Part shown: positions 1 through 11,857 of the stretch, in pieces
Position numbering within the stretch: the stretch's first letter is position 1
How the letters are laid out: each line of letters begins with the position of its first letter
From: Macrostomum hystrix
Lineage: Eukaryota; Platyhelminthes; Macrostomidae
Assembly (NCBI GenBank): GCA_950097015.1
Contig: CATNEN010000029.1
Location: forward strand, 7,273,501 to 7,337,500
Direction: 5' to 3'
DNA length: 64,000 nt
The notes under the pieces: model-generated
Seen by the model: the letters and a program-made list of their open reading frames with translations, nothing else
Databases searched by the model: none
Told to the model about the DNA's origin: nothing
Position numbers and translations under genes: made by a program

Positions 1-2886
1 AGCAGTCTTACAGAACCGGTGAGATTTGAGCAGTCTAAGAGAACTGGTGAGATTTGAGCAGTCTTACAGAACTGGTGAGATTTGAGCAGTCTTACAGAAC
101 CGGTGAGATTTGAGCAGTCTTACAGAACCGGTGAGATTTGAGCAGTCTTACAGAACCGGTGAGATTTGAGCAGTCTAAGAGAACTGGTGAGATTTGAGCA
201 GTCTTACAGAACCGGTGAGATTTGAGCAGTCTTACAGAACTGGTGAGATTTGAGCAGTCTTACAGAACTGGTGAGATTTGAGCAGTCTTACAGAACCGGT
301 GAGATTTGAGCAGTCTTACAGAACTGGTGAGATTTGAGCAGTCTTACAGAACCGGTGAGATTTGAGCAGTCTTACAGAACCGGTGAGATTTGAGCAGTCT
401 TACAGAACCGGTGAGATTTGAGCAGTCTTACAGAACCGGTGAGATTTGAGCAGTCTTACAGAACTGGTGAGATTTGAGCAGTCTTACAGAACCGGTGAGA
501 TTTGAGCAGTCTTAGAGAACTTGTGAGATTTGAGCAGTCTTACAGAACTGGTGAGATTTGAGCAGTCTTACAGAACTGGTGAGATTTGAGCAGTCTTACA
601 GAACCGGTGAGATTTGAGCAGTCTTACAGAACCGGTGAGATTTGAGCAGTCTTACAGAACCGGTGAGATTTGAGCAGTCTTACAGAACTGGTGAGATTTG
701 AGCAGTCTTACAGAACCGGTGAGATTTGAGCAGTCTTAGAGAACTTGTGAGATTTGAGCACTCTCAGAGAACTGGTGAGATTTGAGCACTCTCAGAGAAC
801 TGGTGAGATTTGAGCAGTCTTACAGAGCCGGTGAGATTTGAGCAGTCTTACAGAACTGGTGAGATTTGAGCAGTCTTACAGAACCGGTGAGATTTGAGCA
901 CTCTCAGAGAACCGGTGAGATTTGAGCGGTCTTACAGAACCGGTGAGATTTGAGCACTCTCAGAGAACCGGTGAGATTTGAGCAGTCTAAGAGAACTGGT
1001 GAGATTTGAGCACTCTCAGAGAACTGGTGAGATTTGAGCAGTCTTACAGAACCGGTGAGATTTGAGCAGTCTTAGAGAACTGGTGAGATTTGAGCAGTCT
1101 AAGAGAACTGGTGAGATTTGAGCAGTCTTACAGAACTGGTGAGATTTGAGCAGTCTTACAGAACCGGTGAGATTTGAGCAGTCTTACAGAACTGGTGAGA
1201 TTTGAGCAGTCTTACAGAACTGGTGAGATTTGAGCAGTCTTACAGAACCGGTGAGATTTGAGCAGTCTTACAGAACCGGTGAGATTTGAGCAGTCTTACA
1301 GAACCGGTGAGATTTGAGCAGTCTTACAGAACTGGTGAGATTTGAGCAGTCTTACAGAACCGGTGAGATTTGAGCAGTCTTAGAGAACTTGTGAGATTTG
1401 AGCACTCTCAGAGAACTGGTGAGATTTGAGCACTCTCAGAGAACTGGTGAGATTTGAGCAGTCTTACAGAGCCGGTGAGATTTGAGCAGTCTTACAGAAC
1501 TGGTGAGATTTGAGCAGTCTTACAGAACCGGTGAGATTTGAGCACTCTCAGAGAACCGGTGAGATTTGAGCGGTCTTACAGAACCGGTGAGATTTGAGCA
1601 CTCTCAGAGAACCGGTGAGATTTGAGCAGTCTAAGAGAACTGGTGAGATTTGAGCACTCTCAGAGAACTGGTGAGATTTGAGCAGTCTTACAGAACCGGT
1701 GAGATTTGAGCAGTCTTACAGAACCGGAGAGATTTGAGCAGTCTTACAGAACCGGTGAGATTTGAGCAGTCTAAGAGAACTAGTGAGATTTGAGCAGTCT
1801 TACAGAACTGGTGAGATTTGAGCAGTCTTACAGAACTGGTGAGATTTGAGCAGTCTAAGAGAACTGGTGAGATTTGAGCAGTCTTACAGAACCGGTGAGA
1901 TTTGAGCAGTCTAAGAGAACTGGTGAGATTTGAGCAGTCTTACAGAACTGGTGAGATTTGAGCAGTCTTACAGAACCGGTGAGATTTGAGCAGTCTTACA
2001 GAACCGGTGAGATTTGAGCAGTCTTACAGAACCGGTGAGATTTGAGCAGTCTAAGAGAACTGGTGAGATTTGAGCAGTCTTACAGAACCGGTGAGATTTG
2101 AGCAGTCTTACAGAACTGGTGAGATTTGAGCAGTCTTACAGAACTGGTGAGATTTGAGCAGTCTTACAGAACTGGTGAGATTTGAGCAGTCTAAGAGAAC
2201 TGGTGAGATTTGAGCAGTCTTACAGAACCGGTGAGATTTGAGCAGTCTAAGAGAACTGGTGAGATTTGAGCAGTCTTACAGAACTGGTGAGATTTGAGCA
2301 GTCTTACAGAACCGGTGAGATTTGAGCAGTCTTACAGAACCGGTGAGATTTGAGCAGTCTTACAGAACCGGTGAGATTTGAGCAGTCTAAGAGAACTGGT
2401 GAGATTTGAGCAGTCTTACAGAACCGGTGAGATTTGAGCAGTCTTACAGAACCGGTGAGATTTGAGCAGTCTTACAGAACCGGTGAGATTTGAGCAGTCT
2501 AAGAGAACTGGTGAGATTTGAGCAGTCTTACAGAACCGGTGAGATTTGAACAGTCTTACAGAACCGGTGAGATTTGAGCAGTCTTACAGAACCGGTGAGA
2601 TTTGAGCAGTCTAAGAGAACTGGTGAGATTTGAGCAGTCTTACAGAACCGGTGAGATTTGAGCAGTCTTACAGAACCGGTGAGATTTGAGCAGTCTTACA
2701 CAGCCGGTGAGATTTGAGCAGTCTTACACAGCCGGTGAGATTTGAGCAGTCTCAGAGAACTGGTGAGATTTGAGCAGTCTTACACAGCCGGTGAGATTTG
2801 AGCAGTCTTACACAGCCGGTGAGATTTGAGCAGTCTCAGAGAACTGGTGAGATTTGAGCAGTCTTACAGAACCGGTGAGATTTGAG
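1..2886. repeat. 28-bp tandem array, about 103 copies, cut by the window edge
   Basis: Every unit is 28 bp and built on GAGATTTGAGCAGTCTTACA followed by GAACCGGT or GAACTGGT. Variants replace CTTACAG by CTAAGAG, CTCAGAG or CTTAGAG, and late units carry CACAGCC. Length is almost perfectly constant. A block of about 540 bp is present twice at an offset of 644 bp (23 units). The last unit breaks at about 2886, before unique sequence. Confidence 0.98.
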
Positions 2887-3428
2887 TTGACAACAGGAAA
2901 AACCGCGGTAGAAGTGCATGTCAAGCGCAGTAGTTAACATCCCGCGAGCAGGCAGGAAATTTGTGCCCTGTCGACTCTCATCACGCATCGTGGGGCTGCC
3001 GCAACGTTTCTGCTTCGCTGCCAACCCACTGGATTAGCTTGTGGGACTTTGAGTCGGTATCTTGGCGAAACCCATGAGGCTCATAAATGTCCCTCGTGGG
3101 CAGCAACTATTCTTAGGGGCCAGTTGTGGCAGCCTCCTTATTTCTCTCTCTTCTTTGCTCTTTCTTCTCCGTCTTATTTTTCATCCCTCGAACAGGCTCT
3201 ACAGACAGCGCCGCTGGTTCTGCTTGCTTGACCTTCTCTTTGGCCACCTCCTATTTCTTTGCCAGTTTTTCTCACTTTATTCCCACTAGGCGGGCTTCAC
3301 CTAATTAATAATTAATGAGCTGAGAAAACAGCATAGCAGTCGGTGTGCCGCTTTCTGGGAATTGAGAATGTTGAACTCTTCTAGAAGATGGGAATAGGAT
3401 AAAGCTCAGTGTGGTTCACCAAAGGAGA
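2887..3428. other. Spacer without a supported gene
   Basis: Unique sequence with a pyrimidine-rich patch near 3130-3280. Short open frames on both strands overlap each other and lack codon structure. I see no RNA gene or known protein motif. Confidence 0.6.
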
Positions 3429-5400
3429 GGGATTAGACTAGCAATCCATTCTAATCCTTCTATCAACTGGAGTAGATTAGCAATCCAATCTAATCCTTCT
3501 ATCAACTGGAGTAGATTAGCAATCCAATCTAATCCTTCTATCAACTGGAGTAGATTAGCAATCCAATCTAATCCTTCTATCAACTGGAGTAGATTAGCAA
3601 TCCATTTTATTTCTTCTATCAACTGGAGTAGATTAGCAATCCATTTTAATCCTTCTATCAACTGGAGTAGACTAGCAATCCATTCTAGTCATTCTATCAA
3701 CAGGAGTAGATTAGCAATCCATTCAAGTCATTCTATCAACAGGAGTAGATTAGCAATCCATTCAAGTCATTCTATCAACAGGAGTAGATTAGCAATCCAT
3801 TCTAATCCTTCTATCAACTGGAGTAGATTAGCAATCCATTCTATTCCTTCATCCGTGGGATTAGATTAGCAATCCATTCTATTCCTTCATCCGTGGGATT
3901 AGATTAGCAATCCATTCTATTCCTTCATCCGTGGGATTAGATTAGCAATCCATTCTATTCCTTCATCCGTGGGATTAGATTAGCAATCCATTCTATTCCT
4001 TCATCCGTGGGATTAGATTAGCAATCCATTCTATTCCTTCATCCGTGGGATTAGATTAGCAATCCATTCTATTCCTTCATCCGTGGGATTAGATTAGCAA
4101 TCCATTCTATTCCTTCATCCGTGGGATTAGATTAGCAATCCATTCTATTCCTTCATCCGTGGGATTAGATTAGCAATCCATTATATTCCTTCATCCGTGG
4201 GATTAGATTAGCAATCCATTATATTCCTTCATCCGTGGGATTAGATTAGCAATCCATTCTATTCCTTCATCCGTGGGATTAGATTAGCAATCCATTCTAT
4301 TCCTTCATCCGTGGGATTAGATTAGCAATCCATTCTATTCCTTCATCCGTGGGATTAGATTAGCAATCCATTATATTCCTTCATCCGTGGGATTAGATTA
4401 GCAATCCATTATATTCCTTCATCCGTGGGATTAGATTAGCAATCCATTCTATTCCTTCATCCGTGGGATTAGATTAGCAATCCATTCTATTCCTTCATCC
4501 GTGGGATTAGATTAGCAATCCATTCTATTCCTTCATCCATGGGAGTAGATTAGCAATCCATTCTATTCCTTCATCCATGGGAGTAGATTAGCAATCCATT
4601 CTATTCCTTCATCCATGGGATTAGATTAGCAATCCATTCTATTCCTTCATCCGTGGGATTAGATTAGCAATCCATTCTATTCCTTCATCCGTGGGATTAG
4701 ATTAGCAATCCAATCTATTCCTTCATCCATGGGATTAGATTAGCAATCCATTCTATTCCTTCATCCGTGGGATTAGATTAGCAATCCATTCTATTCCTTC
4801 ATCCGTGGGATTAGATTAGCAATCCATTCTATTCCTTCATCCGTGGGATTAGATTAGCAATCCATTCTATTCCTTCATCCGTGGGATTAGATTAGCAATC
4901 CATTCTATTCCTTCATCCGTGGGATTAGATTAGCAATCCATTCTATTCCTTCATCCATGGGAGTAGATTAGCAATCCATTCTATTCCTTCATCCATGGGA
5001 GTAGATTAGCAATCCATTCTATTCCTTCATCCATGGGATTAGATTAGCAATCCATTCTATTCCTTCATCCGTGGGATTAGATTAGCAATCCATTCTATTC
5101 CTTCATCCATGGGAGTAGATTAGCAATCCATTCTATTCCTTCATCCATGGGAGTAGATTAGCAATCCATTCTATTCCTTCATCCATGGGATTAGATTAGC
5201 AATCCATTCTATTCCTTCATCCGTGGGATTAGATTAGCAATCCATTCTATTCCTTCATCCGTGGGATTAGATTAGCAATCCATTCTATTCCTTCATCCGT
5301 GGGATTAGATTAGCAATCCATTCTATTCCTTCATCCGTGGGATTAGATTAGCAATCCATTCTATTCCTTCATCCATGGGAGTAGATTAGCAATCTATTCT
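3429..5400. repeat. Two-phase tandem array: 39-bp then 38-bp units
   Basis: About 3429-3838 is a 39-bp unit (TAGATTAGCAATCCA plus a TATCAACTGGAGTAG half), roughly 10 copies. From about 3839 to 5400 the unit is 38 bp, with the same TAGATTAGCAATCCATTC half joined to CTTCATCCGTGGGAT, roughly 41 copies. The shared half shows that one array gave rise to the other. The 39-bp part is a multiple of three, so it yields a spurious 152-codon frame. Confidence 0.97.
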
Positions 5401-6835
5401 ATGCCCCTCGTCTGGCAAATGACATGCCAAGAATGCATGCATGCAGCAAAATTTTTGAGAATATTTAACTCACCAGCTGGGGCAATTCCGTCGCAAATTG
5501 TTCTAAAACTGTCTCGCTTCTTTCGCGTCTCCTCGGTAACTATGCAGAAGTCTCCTTGCCTGGCCTGCTGTGGTGAAGTGTATAAAAATTTGGCGTTGAA
5601 GGGCGGAGCCTTGGGAAACGGACTGGCTGCCAACCCGCCGCCTCCTCCTGCTGGTTCTTTGCCTCAGCAGCCTGAGATTCCACCGCCTATTGTTTAATAG
5701 AAACCACCAGGTCGGAAGAGTGAACGGCAGGAAGAGAGACAGCAGACTGCCAATTATTCAGTAGAAACAGGACAATACAATGGAACAAGAATTTGGCTAT
5801 TGTATTTTTTTCTGCCGAATCGCAACAGAAAACAGATCTAGCTGGACCGCATATTTGAAATGATGCTTCTGACACTGACGAGTTAAACAATGACAGAAGC
5901 AGGGGGAGCTAAGACACTAGCTGACTAGACTGATCGCGGCAGCAGATCAGCGATCTCATTGTTGACAAACTCTGACAGTTTAGCGACTATGAGCTATAGA
6001 TTACCAGAGGCGCTGGCACAGTCCTGCAGAGAGAGAGAGGGGGGGAAAGAAGCTGCAGGTACTAACCCCAGTCAGCCAACTCCCGATCCTCATGGCGGAG
6101 GGGGTTGGAACTGGTTGGTATCAGAGAGGATGCGCTCGCGCAGGGACAGAGGAGGCTGGAGAAGGACAAGGCGATGAGGAGCTGGGAAAAGTCAGAGGGT
6201 GCCGCGTTAGCCCTCCCTAGGATGGGGGGGGATGAGCTGATGTAGAGAACGGGAGGATGTACTGTAGGGAGGTCTGCGGAGAGGCTAGGAGAAGGAGGAT
6301 GGGCTGGGTGTCCTTAGCTGAGCTGGATGGCACACTAGAGAGAGACGAAAATACAGGAACACAGTGTGGCTATAAACTGTTGTGAATGATGGAAGCTATA
6401 TATGCTGTTCACGCACTAACACACATGCACTCTCACACAAACACTGACACTGAGAGACAACTTTTTTTAGTGTCGAGCTAACCCAGCTAAATGCGTTTTC
6501 GGGATTTGGATTAGTCTATAGTGAAAGTGGATCAATGGGGTATAGTCGCGGCCGATTCACTCTCAATCGCGCTGCCTATCTGTGAGTGCATATACGAGTA
6601 TATATATAATAGGGGAAAATAGACAGTTGAAATAGAAGATTTCCAAGCCTTTTTAATGGCCTTTTTCTGACAGCTAAGTACTCAGAAGGGTGGGATGGGA
6701 TAGACATGTTCACGCATTACTCTCATCCCAACAACTGATTTGCTCTTCTTAGTTCCCTAAAAGAAGTTAGTAAAAATGTAGGAATAATCCTTCCCTCTGT
6801 TCCCAATGTGCTGGAACTTTCCTCGTCTCCTTGGA
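5401..6835. other. Spacer; one weak candidate exon on the minus strand
   Basis: Around 5475-5640 on the minus strand an open frame ends at a donor-like GCTG|GTGAGTTAAA. It could be an exon, but opposite-strand and other frames are also open and no family is recognised. The rest (5700-6835) is G-rich around 6020-6300 and otherwise featureless, with no start-to-stop frame resembling a protein. Confidence 0.3.
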
Positions 6836-7932
6836 ACTGGAGCAGTCTCACTCCAACTTGAGCAGTCTCACTCCAACTTGAGCAGTCTTACTCCAACTGG
6901 AGCAGTCTTACTCCAACTTGAGCAGTCTCACTCCAACTGGTGCAGTCTCACTCCAACTTGAGCAGTCTCACTCCAACTTGAGCAGTCTCACTCCAACTTG
7001 AGCAGTCTCACTCCAACTGGAGCAGTCTCACTCCAACTTGAGCAGTCTCACTCCAACTTGAGCAGTCTCACTCCAACTTGAGCAGTCTCACTCCAACTTG
7101 AGCAGTCTCACTCCAACTTGAGCAGTCTCACTCCAACTGGAGCAGTCTCACTCCAACTTGAGCAGTCTCACTCCAACTGGAGCAGTCTCACTCCAACTGG
7201 AGCAGTCTCACTCCAACTTGAGCAGTCTCACTCCAACTTGAGCAGTCTCACTCCAACTTGAGCAGTCTCACTCCAACTTGAGCAGTCTCACTCCAACTTG
7301 AGCAGTCTCTCTCCAACTTGAGCAGTCTCACTCCAACTTGAGCAGTCTCACTCCAACTTGAGCAGTCTCACTCCAACTTGAGCAGTCTCACTCCAACTTG
7401 AGCAGTCTCACTCCAACTTGAGCAGTCTCACTCCAACTTGAGCAGTCTCACTCCAACTTGAGCAGTCTCACTCCAACAGGAGCAGTCTCACTCCAACTTG
7501 AGCAGTCTCACTCCAACTTGAGCAGTCTCACTCCAACTGGAGCAGTCTCACTCCAACTTGAGCAGTCTCACTCCAACTTGAGCAGTCTCACTCCAACTTG
7601 AGCAGTCTCACTCCAACTTGAGCAGTCTCACTCCAACTGGAGCAGTCTCACTCCAACTGGAGCAGTCTCACTCCAACTTGAGCAGTCTCACTCCAACTTG
7701 AGCAGTCTCACTCCAACTTGAGCAGTCTCACTCCAACTTGAGCAGTCTCACTCCAACTTGAGCAGTCTCACTCCAACTTGAGCAGTCTCACTCCAACTGG
7801 AGCAGTCTCACTCCAACTTGAGCAGTCTCACTCCAACTTGAGCAGTCTCACTCCAACTTGAGCAGTCTCACTCCAACTTGAGCAGTCTCACTCCAACTTG
7901 AGCAGTCTCACTCCAACTTGAGCAGTCTCACT
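6836..7932. repeat. 20-bp tandem array, about 55 copies
   Basis: The unit is AGCAGTCTCACTCCAACTTG, with TTG/TGG as the main variation. It is very homogeneous. It shares the core TTGAGCAGTCT with the 28-bp array at the window start, about 4 kb away. Confidence 0.98.
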
Positions 7933-8179
7933 ATTTGATATGATCTAACTTCTCTGCATAAGAATCATTAACGAATAAATGGTTCCTACATTTTATTAGC
8001 CTATCGAATAATGCTCTAATAATGACGAGAAAAAATAATTTTCTATTGTATTGTGCAGTTATACGACTCATACTACTTAAATTCGTGTATAGCGTACTGG
8101 TCAGTGCAATCAAGCTTCATAAGCTGTGTCCGCAATGTTAAGCAGCAATATCAGATTTCCCCAATATGTGTGAGTAGTT
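7933..8179. other. AT-rich spacer
   Basis: Unique AT-rich sequence; a 60-codon minus-strand frame here has no coding character. Confidence 0.5.
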
Positions 8180-8320
8180 GAGCAGCTGACGCGTTTGTCT
8201 CTCGCACCAAGGTCCACGACGTCGACTCCGCTTCCTAGGCCGAGGTGTGTGGGTGTGTGGCTGCTGGCTGCGGGTCAGCTGGCACCAAATGATGCGTCAG
8301 TGAATTCGGAAACTTCACAC
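8180..8320 (+). mobile_element. SINE-2 copy, degenerate
   Basis: It contains the family's TTTGTCTCTCGCACCAA head, a diverged box-B-like GTCGACTCCGC and the CTGGCTGCGGGTC...CACCAAATGATG tail. The complete copy at 12230-12560 has all three in the same order. The middle has been lost. Confidence 0.6.
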
Positions 8321-8415
8321 GATTCAGAAAATACCAGAGTGCTGATTGTTATTATTAACTATATTTCATGAGACAACACAAAACTGGTTTTGAAATCAGA
8401 GAATCCATTGCTTGC

Positions 8416-9249
8416 TTATCCGGCGCCCGACTGAAGCCTGAGGTCTGCCAGAGAGTCGATGAAGCGGCGAATATTGCCGCCCGCCAGCCTCTCCATCCGG
8501 TCCCGTTCCAGCGCCATCTGTTGGCGCCGCCCGGCCTCTGTCAATCGGCGCGCGCTGTCTGGCGCCGAGAAGCCGCGCCAAACTGGCGTCGCGGCGCCAA
8601 GAAACGGCGCCATCGATGACGGCCTGGCGGCGGCTGGCGCTGCACGATCAGTTGACCAACCGGCTGCGGTCGCTGCTCCACTGACAGGCGGCGGCAACAG
8701 AGGAAGAAAGTCCGGGCCGGTACGCAGCGCACCTGACAGATCGCCGAATTCTTCTTCTTCGCCATTCCGCAGAGATTCCTCGGAGTCGGAGTCCTGCGAC
8801 TGCTGCAGCTCAGCTGGCAAAGTTTTCGTCCGTCGAGCCGTCAGGTAGGCAGGTAGGCGGCCTGGCGAGCGGCCGAGACGGCGCTGCGCTGCCCGAATGA
8901 GGCGTTCAGAATTGAAGCCGGCGCCTGCGCCGACGCTGATGCCGCAGGCGCAGGCGGAGGCCGGCAGCCGAAGGCGTCCGGCTCTGTCCAGGGCGGCGAG
9001 CTCGGCCCGCACGTCAGGACGCAGATGCGAGCGCCGCTGATCCGAGGCGCAGCGCCTGAGCAGTCGCTGCTGATATTGATGCGCCAGCTGCCGGTTAGTG
9101 TCCAGACACCTGGCTGCGTACCTCTTGTCAGCTTCTAGCCGATCAATGGTCCGCTGTAGCAGTCTGCGCTCCTTGGCGTTAGCCCGACTGGCTGACACCT
9201 CCGCCATTGTGAATCCGCGGCGCAACTGAAGGGAGCTGCCCGCCTGCAT
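8416..9249 (-). CDS. Unrecognised single-exon gene, 277 aa
   Basis: ATG at 9249 to a stop at 8416. I do not recognise the family. GC-rich codon use stands out from the AT-rich flanks, which supports coding. Residues about 23-62 are basic and rich in Leu/Gln/Arg, consistent with a short coiled coil. About 80-140 is Arg/Ala/Gly-rich. About 150-170 is an acidic, Ser/Glu-rich stretch followed by Pro/Ala-rich linker, and the last 45 residues form a second charged helix-like segment. There are no transmembrane segments or catalytic motifs. The ATG is followed by a second in-frame Met at codon 15. Upstream, a 16-bp array starts within about 20 bp of the ATG. It could be a cytoskeletal or ciliary accessory protein, but that is only a guess from composition. 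The opposite strand also has open frames, probably shadows of the GC-rich codons. Confidence 0.6.
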   Translation of the reverse strand: MQAGSSLQLRRGFTMAEVSASRANAKERRLLQRTIDRLEADKRYAARCLDTNRQLAHQYQQRLLRRCASDQRRSHLRPDVRAELAALDRAGRLRLPASACACGISVGAGAGFNSERLIRAAQRRLGRSPGRLPAYLTARRTKTLPAELQQSQDSDSEESLRNGEEEEFGDLSGALRTGPDFLPLLPPPVSGAATAAGWSTDRAAPAAARPSSMAPFLGAATPVWRGFSAPDSARRLTEAGRRQQMALERDRMERLAGGNIRRFIDSLADLRLQSGAG

Positions 9250-9267
9250 GCGAAAGTCCCGATCATC

Positions 9268-9625
9268 CCTAGGTGTGTGGAGTGGGGTGGCTGTGGAGTG
9301 CGGTGGGTGTGGAGTTATAGGCTGTGGAGTGAGGTGGGTGTGGAGTGAGGTGGGTGTGGAGTGAGGTAGGTGTGGAGTGAGGTGGCTGTGGAGTGCGGTG
9401 GGTGTGGAGTTAGAGGCTGTGGAGTGAGGTGGGTGTGGAGTGAGGTGGGTGTGGAGTGAGGTAGGTGTGGAGTGAGGTGGCTGTGGAGTGCGGTGGGTGT
9501 GGAGTTAGAGGCTGTGGAGTGAGGTGGGTGTGGAGTGAGGTGGGTGTGGAGTGAGGTGGGTGTGGAGTGAGTTAGGTGTGGAGTGAGGTGGGTGTGGAGT
9601 GAGGTGGGGTTGAGTGAGGTGGCTT
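9268..9625. repeat. 16-bp tandem array
   Basis: The unit is GTGTGGAGTGAGGTGG, with GTGGAGTGCGG and GTGGAGTTAGAGGCT variants recurring about every 100 bp, so there is a second-order period. It lies immediately 5' of the 8416-9249 gene and may be in its 5' UTR or promoter. Confidence 0.93.
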
Positions 9626-10768
9626 ATAAATAAGGTTTGGACTGCTTTCTATCGATATCGTTGTATTTGATACGCCTGTGCGTAGTTTTCTTTTAGATAA
9701 AGTTCCCTCTGCCTAGTAAGATTTGATGCTGTACATTTTTATGTACATATACTGCATTTTATTGTGGTCTCTGCAGTTACTATGAAGTTTTAATTGGTGG
9801 CATTGTTTATCGAATGGTTGCCCTACCTTGGATTATAGGCGATCTCTATTTGTTCATATTCATAGTCAATCATGTCTTGCAGTCAGAAGTGCATCGAAGT
9901 TCGAAGTTGTAGGATCTGAGCAGTTCCCTTGGTCGATTCAGTTGTTATCCGTTTAAAAACTTATCTTCAGAGAAAGGTAGTACCACAGACTCAAGAAAGA
10001 GTTATATATACAAGAGAGACGTCACACACACACACACACTTGTCAATCTCCTGTTGAACTACTACAAATTATTGTCAGCCATTGTGGCTTTCGCACATAA
10101 TAATGAAGACACGGCGAAGAGAGGGCAATGCTAAACAAGGCTTAAGTTGTCTCCCAGCTTCATTAGAACGAATTGGCCAAGCAAAAGACCAACTAGCTAA
10201 AAATGAGCTCAACCTGTTTAGTTAATTGTTGGGGGATAGAGACAAGCAATGCCGGCCTCTTTACTGGCTGGAAAACTACTCAGCGTGGACCCATTGGCAG
10301 ACAAGATCATTCAAAATAAGCCCTTTAAATGACGATCATTAAAGATGCCATATTATGCTGTCGTATGCACTTTTTTCGCTCGCCTTCGACAGCTCTATTG
10401 TATTGCGTGGGGAGAGCATAAGAGCCATTGTTGTGAGCCATTGGCGGAGTGTTCCACTGTTTGATGAAGCTTCGAGCATCACCACTTGTAAATGCGCTAG
10501 TTCTAGTGGGCACTTCAAACCTCGTCGCTAGTAATTCTTGTTGCTGGCGGAAAAAAACATTTCACTCACAACTGATCACGCATTTTGGTTGTCATGGGAG
10601 CCGAATTTGAATCGGTGCCTGTAGATGTTTGTTGCATAAAAAAATTAATTAAACCGATTGATTCAGAAATTAATATTCTAAAGACAAAATGCCAGTCAAA
10701 AGGACTGCTACAAAAAGCCTATCTGACGAGTCAGAATTTAGTTTTTCGCAGCAAATTACTGTACATTT
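9626..10768. other. Spacer with a short CA microsatellite
   Basis: It holds a (CA)8-9 tract near 10023-10040. A minus-strand 62-codon frame at 10325-10513 has protein-like composition but no recognisable motif or clear splice sites. No RNA gene seen. Confidence 0.5.
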
Positions 10769-10921
10769 ATGTCTGCGGCTGATCAAACTGCCTACAAAAT
10801 CAATCGACAGGAAGTCAACAACGATTCTGGCGTTTCAACGGCGTCCAGCGAAGTTGCTACTGCGAGAACGCCTAGTGGAAGGGTAAAAATGCCCAGACTT
10901 CAGCAGCAGCAGCAGCAGTAA
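10769..10921 (+). CDS. Small ORF (50 aa) or first exon of the 12.6 kb coiled-coil gene
   Basis: ATG at 10769 opens 50 codons with protein-like composition: Ser/Thr/Ala-rich, then a terminal run of six CAG-encoded Gln before TAA. Just upstream is an acceptor-like TTTTTCGCAG, consistent with a cis or trans 3' splice site. A donor-like AGG|GTAAAA at 10882/10883 is in phase 0. Joining it to the acceptor before 12584 (GCTGCAG) gives one 239-codon frame without a stop. The intervening 1.7 kb would then hold a 21-bp array and two SINEs, as other introns here do. The alternative is a stand-alone microprotein or a chance frame. Confidence 0.35.
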   Translation: MSAADQTAYKINRQEVNNDSGVSTASSEVATARTPSGRVKMPRLQQQQQQ

Positions 10922-10984
10922 CAATTTCCTGAAAGGTACGAATGAAATAAGTTAAAACATTATCAGGACTTCTACGCAGGCTCT

Positions 10985-11755
10985 TTAAAATCCAGCAATA
11001 AATACTATTACAACGATTACCACCACATCATCTACTAATACCACCACATCAGCTACTAATACCACCACATCAGCTACTAATACCACCACATCAGCTACTA
11101 ATACCACCACATCACCTACTAATACCACCACATCACCTACTAATACCACCACATCAGCTACTAATACCACCACATCAGCTACTAATACCACCACATCAGC
11201 TACTAATACCACCACATCAGCTACTAATACCACCACATCAGCTACCAATACCACCACATCAGCTACTAATACCACCACATCAGCTACTAATACCACCACA
11301 TCACCTACTAATACCACCACATCAGCTACTAATACCACCACATCAGCTACTAATACCACCACATCACCTACTAATACCACCACATCACCTACTAATACCA
11401 CCACATCAGCTACTAATACCACCACATCACCTACTAATACCACCACATCAGCTACTAATACCACCACATCAGCTACTAATACCACCACATCAGCTACTAA
11501 TACCACCACATCAGCTACTAATACCACCACATCAGCTACTAATACCACCACATCAGCTACTAATACCACCACATCAGCTACTAATACCACCACATCAGCT
11601 ACTAATACCACCACATCACCTACTAATACCACCACATCACCTACTAATACCACCACATCAGCTACTAATACCACCACATCACCTACTAATACCACCACAT
11701 CACCTACTAATACCACCACATCTGCTACTACTTATACCACCACAACAATTTCTAC
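10985..11755. repeat. 21-bp tandem array, about 34 copies
   Basis: The unit is ACTAATACCACCACATCAGCT (21 bp) with TCAGCT/TCACCT variants. The length is a multiple of three without stops, so it gives a 244-codon minus-strand frame repeating seven residues. This is an artefact of the repeat. Confidence 0.96.
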
Positions 11756-11857
11756 TAATATCAGCTTAACAGCTACTACTACAACCAAACCGCGACAACT
11801 ACCACTACAACAGCTACCATCTACCATCACAACACCTACTACTACCACCACAATAAA

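Noticed and set aside
1..2886. CRISPR-like array
   Set aside because: Units are contiguous with no unique spacers, and the genome is eukaryotic. The same applies to all other arrays.
5401..5697. 98-codon plus-strand frame
   Set aside because: Overlaps equally open minus-strand frames; starts at the array edge; no recognisable domain.
8368..8848. Plus-strand frames opposite the 8416-9249 gene
   Set aside because: Shadows of GC-rich codons; shorter, and without an independent signal.
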